In this document: piece after piece, positions 63,255-64,000 of the stretch
Layout: the number at the start of each line of letters is the position of its first letter
How positions within the stretch are numbered: position 1 is the first letter of the stretch
NCBI RefSeq assembly: GCF_003614185.1
Contig: NZ_KZ987724.1
Coordinates: 602,679-666,678, forward strand
DNA length: 64,000 nt
Direction of reading: 5' to 3'
Origin: Paenibacillus aceti
Lineage (GTDB): Bacteria; Bacillota; Bacilli; Paenibacillales; Paenibacillaceae
Notes under the pieces: model-generated
Databases searched by the model: none
What the model was told of the DNA's origin: nothing
What the model saw: only the letters and a program-made list of their open reading frames with translations
Translations under genes and position numbers: made by a program

Positions 63255-63962
63255 ATGAAGCATATGAATTTTACGGAATGTGATCGGGCGATATTGCAAT
63301 CCTATGATTCTATCGTGGAAGGTCTGGCCGATTATTTGGGAGATGCCTGCGAGATTGTGCTGCATAGCTTGGAGGACTATCAAAGCACCGTCATCAAAAT
63401 CGCGAACGGGCATCATACGGGCCGAGAATTAGGAGTCCCGATTACGAATGAGGCTTTGCAGATGTTGAGTGAGATCAAGGATTCAAACTCGAAGCAAGCG
63501 ATCCATTATTTTACCAAAAGTAAGAAGAACTGCTCGATGAAATCAAGCACGATAGCCATTCGTGGTGAAGCTGGAAAAATGATTGGCTTTCTGTGTATTA
63601 ATATAAACTTGGATGAATCGTTTTCCGGATTTCTTCAGAGTTTTTTACCACAGCCGGGCCTTGAAACAAGAGCACAGAAGGGAAATTGTGCATCATCCAT
63701 TGAGGATATGATTCTTGAAACGATCGAGCGGACGATTGAAGCGGTGGATGCTTCTCCTGACATAACGTATGCAAATCGAAATAAGCATATTATCGGTCTT
63801 TTGTATGATCGGGGGGTGTTTAATATGAGAAATGCGGTGACAATCGTGGCAAATACGTTGAAAATCACGAAACATACCGTTTATTTGCATTTGCGCAAAT
63901 CTACTCCCAGAAACGAGCAGGGAAACTGTAAAAGCGGTAAACAGGCCTTATACGATGCTTAG
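63255..63962 (+). CDS. YheO/DauR-type PAS-HTH regulator, second copy
   Basis: 235 residues. The PAS-like YheO domain (~10-125) has DACEIVLHSLEDYQSTVIKIANGHHTGRELG and MIGFLCININLD. The HTH_22 domain (~175-225) has NRNKHIIGLLYDRGVFNMRNAVTIVANTLKITKHTVYLHLRK. Same family as 58815 but distinct in sequence, and with higher GC. It lies 146 bp after the permease in the same direction. Start ATG 63255 behind GGGAGGAAG. Confidence 0.88.
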   Translation: MKHMNFTECDRAILQSYDSIVEGLADYLGDACEIVLHSLEDYQSTVIKIANGHHTGRELGVPITNEALQMLSEIKDSNSKQAIHYFTKSKKNCSMKSSTIAIRGEAGKMIGFLCININLDESFSGFLQSFLPQPGLETRAQKGNCASSIEDMILETIERTIEAVDASPDITYANRNKHIIGLLYDRGVFNMRNAVTIVANTLKITKHTVYLHLRKSTPRNEQGNCKSGKQALYDA

Positions 63963-64000
63963 AATTTAAGTGATTCTATCGGCAATTGTAATAGTTAGGC

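Overview
The window comes from a low-to-mid GC Firmicute, almost certainly Paenibacillus or a close relative. Strong AGGAGG-type ribosome binding sites, frequent GTG/TTG starts, YqzE, YqhG and YqhH homologues, MocR-type regulators, and Bacillus-style Fur, Zur and NrdR operators all point that way. No rRNA, tRNA or CRISPR array was seen.

Region 1 (1-5680) is the right part of a ribosomal-peptide (RiPP) maturation locus of the clostridial CLI_3235/TIGR04066 type. It holds a TIGR04066-like protein that looks cut at its 5' end by an IS110 element, an acyl-carrier-like protein without the phosphopantetheine serine, an ABC exporter, an unknown protein and a convergent subtilisin-like peptidase. Region 2 (5900-8915) has a polytopic membrane glycosyltransferase and a DDE insertion sequence. 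Region 3 (9080-12710) is nrdIEF, class Ib ribonucleotide reductase, with tandem NrdR boxes on its promoter. Two identical IS200-type elements (12707-13472 and 18334-19099) bracket a zinc-starvation operon (Zur box, Cys-depleted L33, CobW-type GTPase), a pyridoxamine-oxidase-like protein, a MocR regulator and an AraC regulator. The second copy sits just upstream of a Fur box and a pair of siderophore-type ABC half-transporters.

Region 4 (22800-38650) is accessory: an IS256 inserted with an 8-bp target duplication inside a structured repeat, a DJ-1/HxlR divergent pair, LysR with two short-chain dehydrogenases, a winged-helix gene enclosed by a perfect 19-bp inverted repeat, two further MocR regulators (one divergent from a LysE exporter), a nitrilase, an HD-domain protein and a broken alpha/beta hydrolase. 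Region 5 (38800-48600) is a mannoside-degradation locus: ThuA-like protein, AraC, GH92, GntR-LacI regulator, GH125 and GH38. Region 6 (48860-55410) has a CmpB-family membrane protein, a divergent polysaccharide deacetylase, a cell-wall amidase, YqzE, a secreted unknown protein and YqhG-YqhH. Region 7 (55580-58690) is a class II (B12-dependent) ribonucleotide reductase, also with paired NrdR boxes, a ~410-nt leader and a His-rich tail. Region 8 (58815-63962) is an L-serine catabolism operon (sdaAB-sdaAA-transporter) flanked by two YheO/DauR-type regulators.

The least explained structure is a set of intergenic elements made of four short units in the order forward-forward-reverse-reverse with nearly invariant 50/60/50-bp spacing. 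There are three copies of one sequence family (32677, 34767, 40623) and one element of a second family (from 23824) with 51/60/51 spacing, which is split by the IS256.
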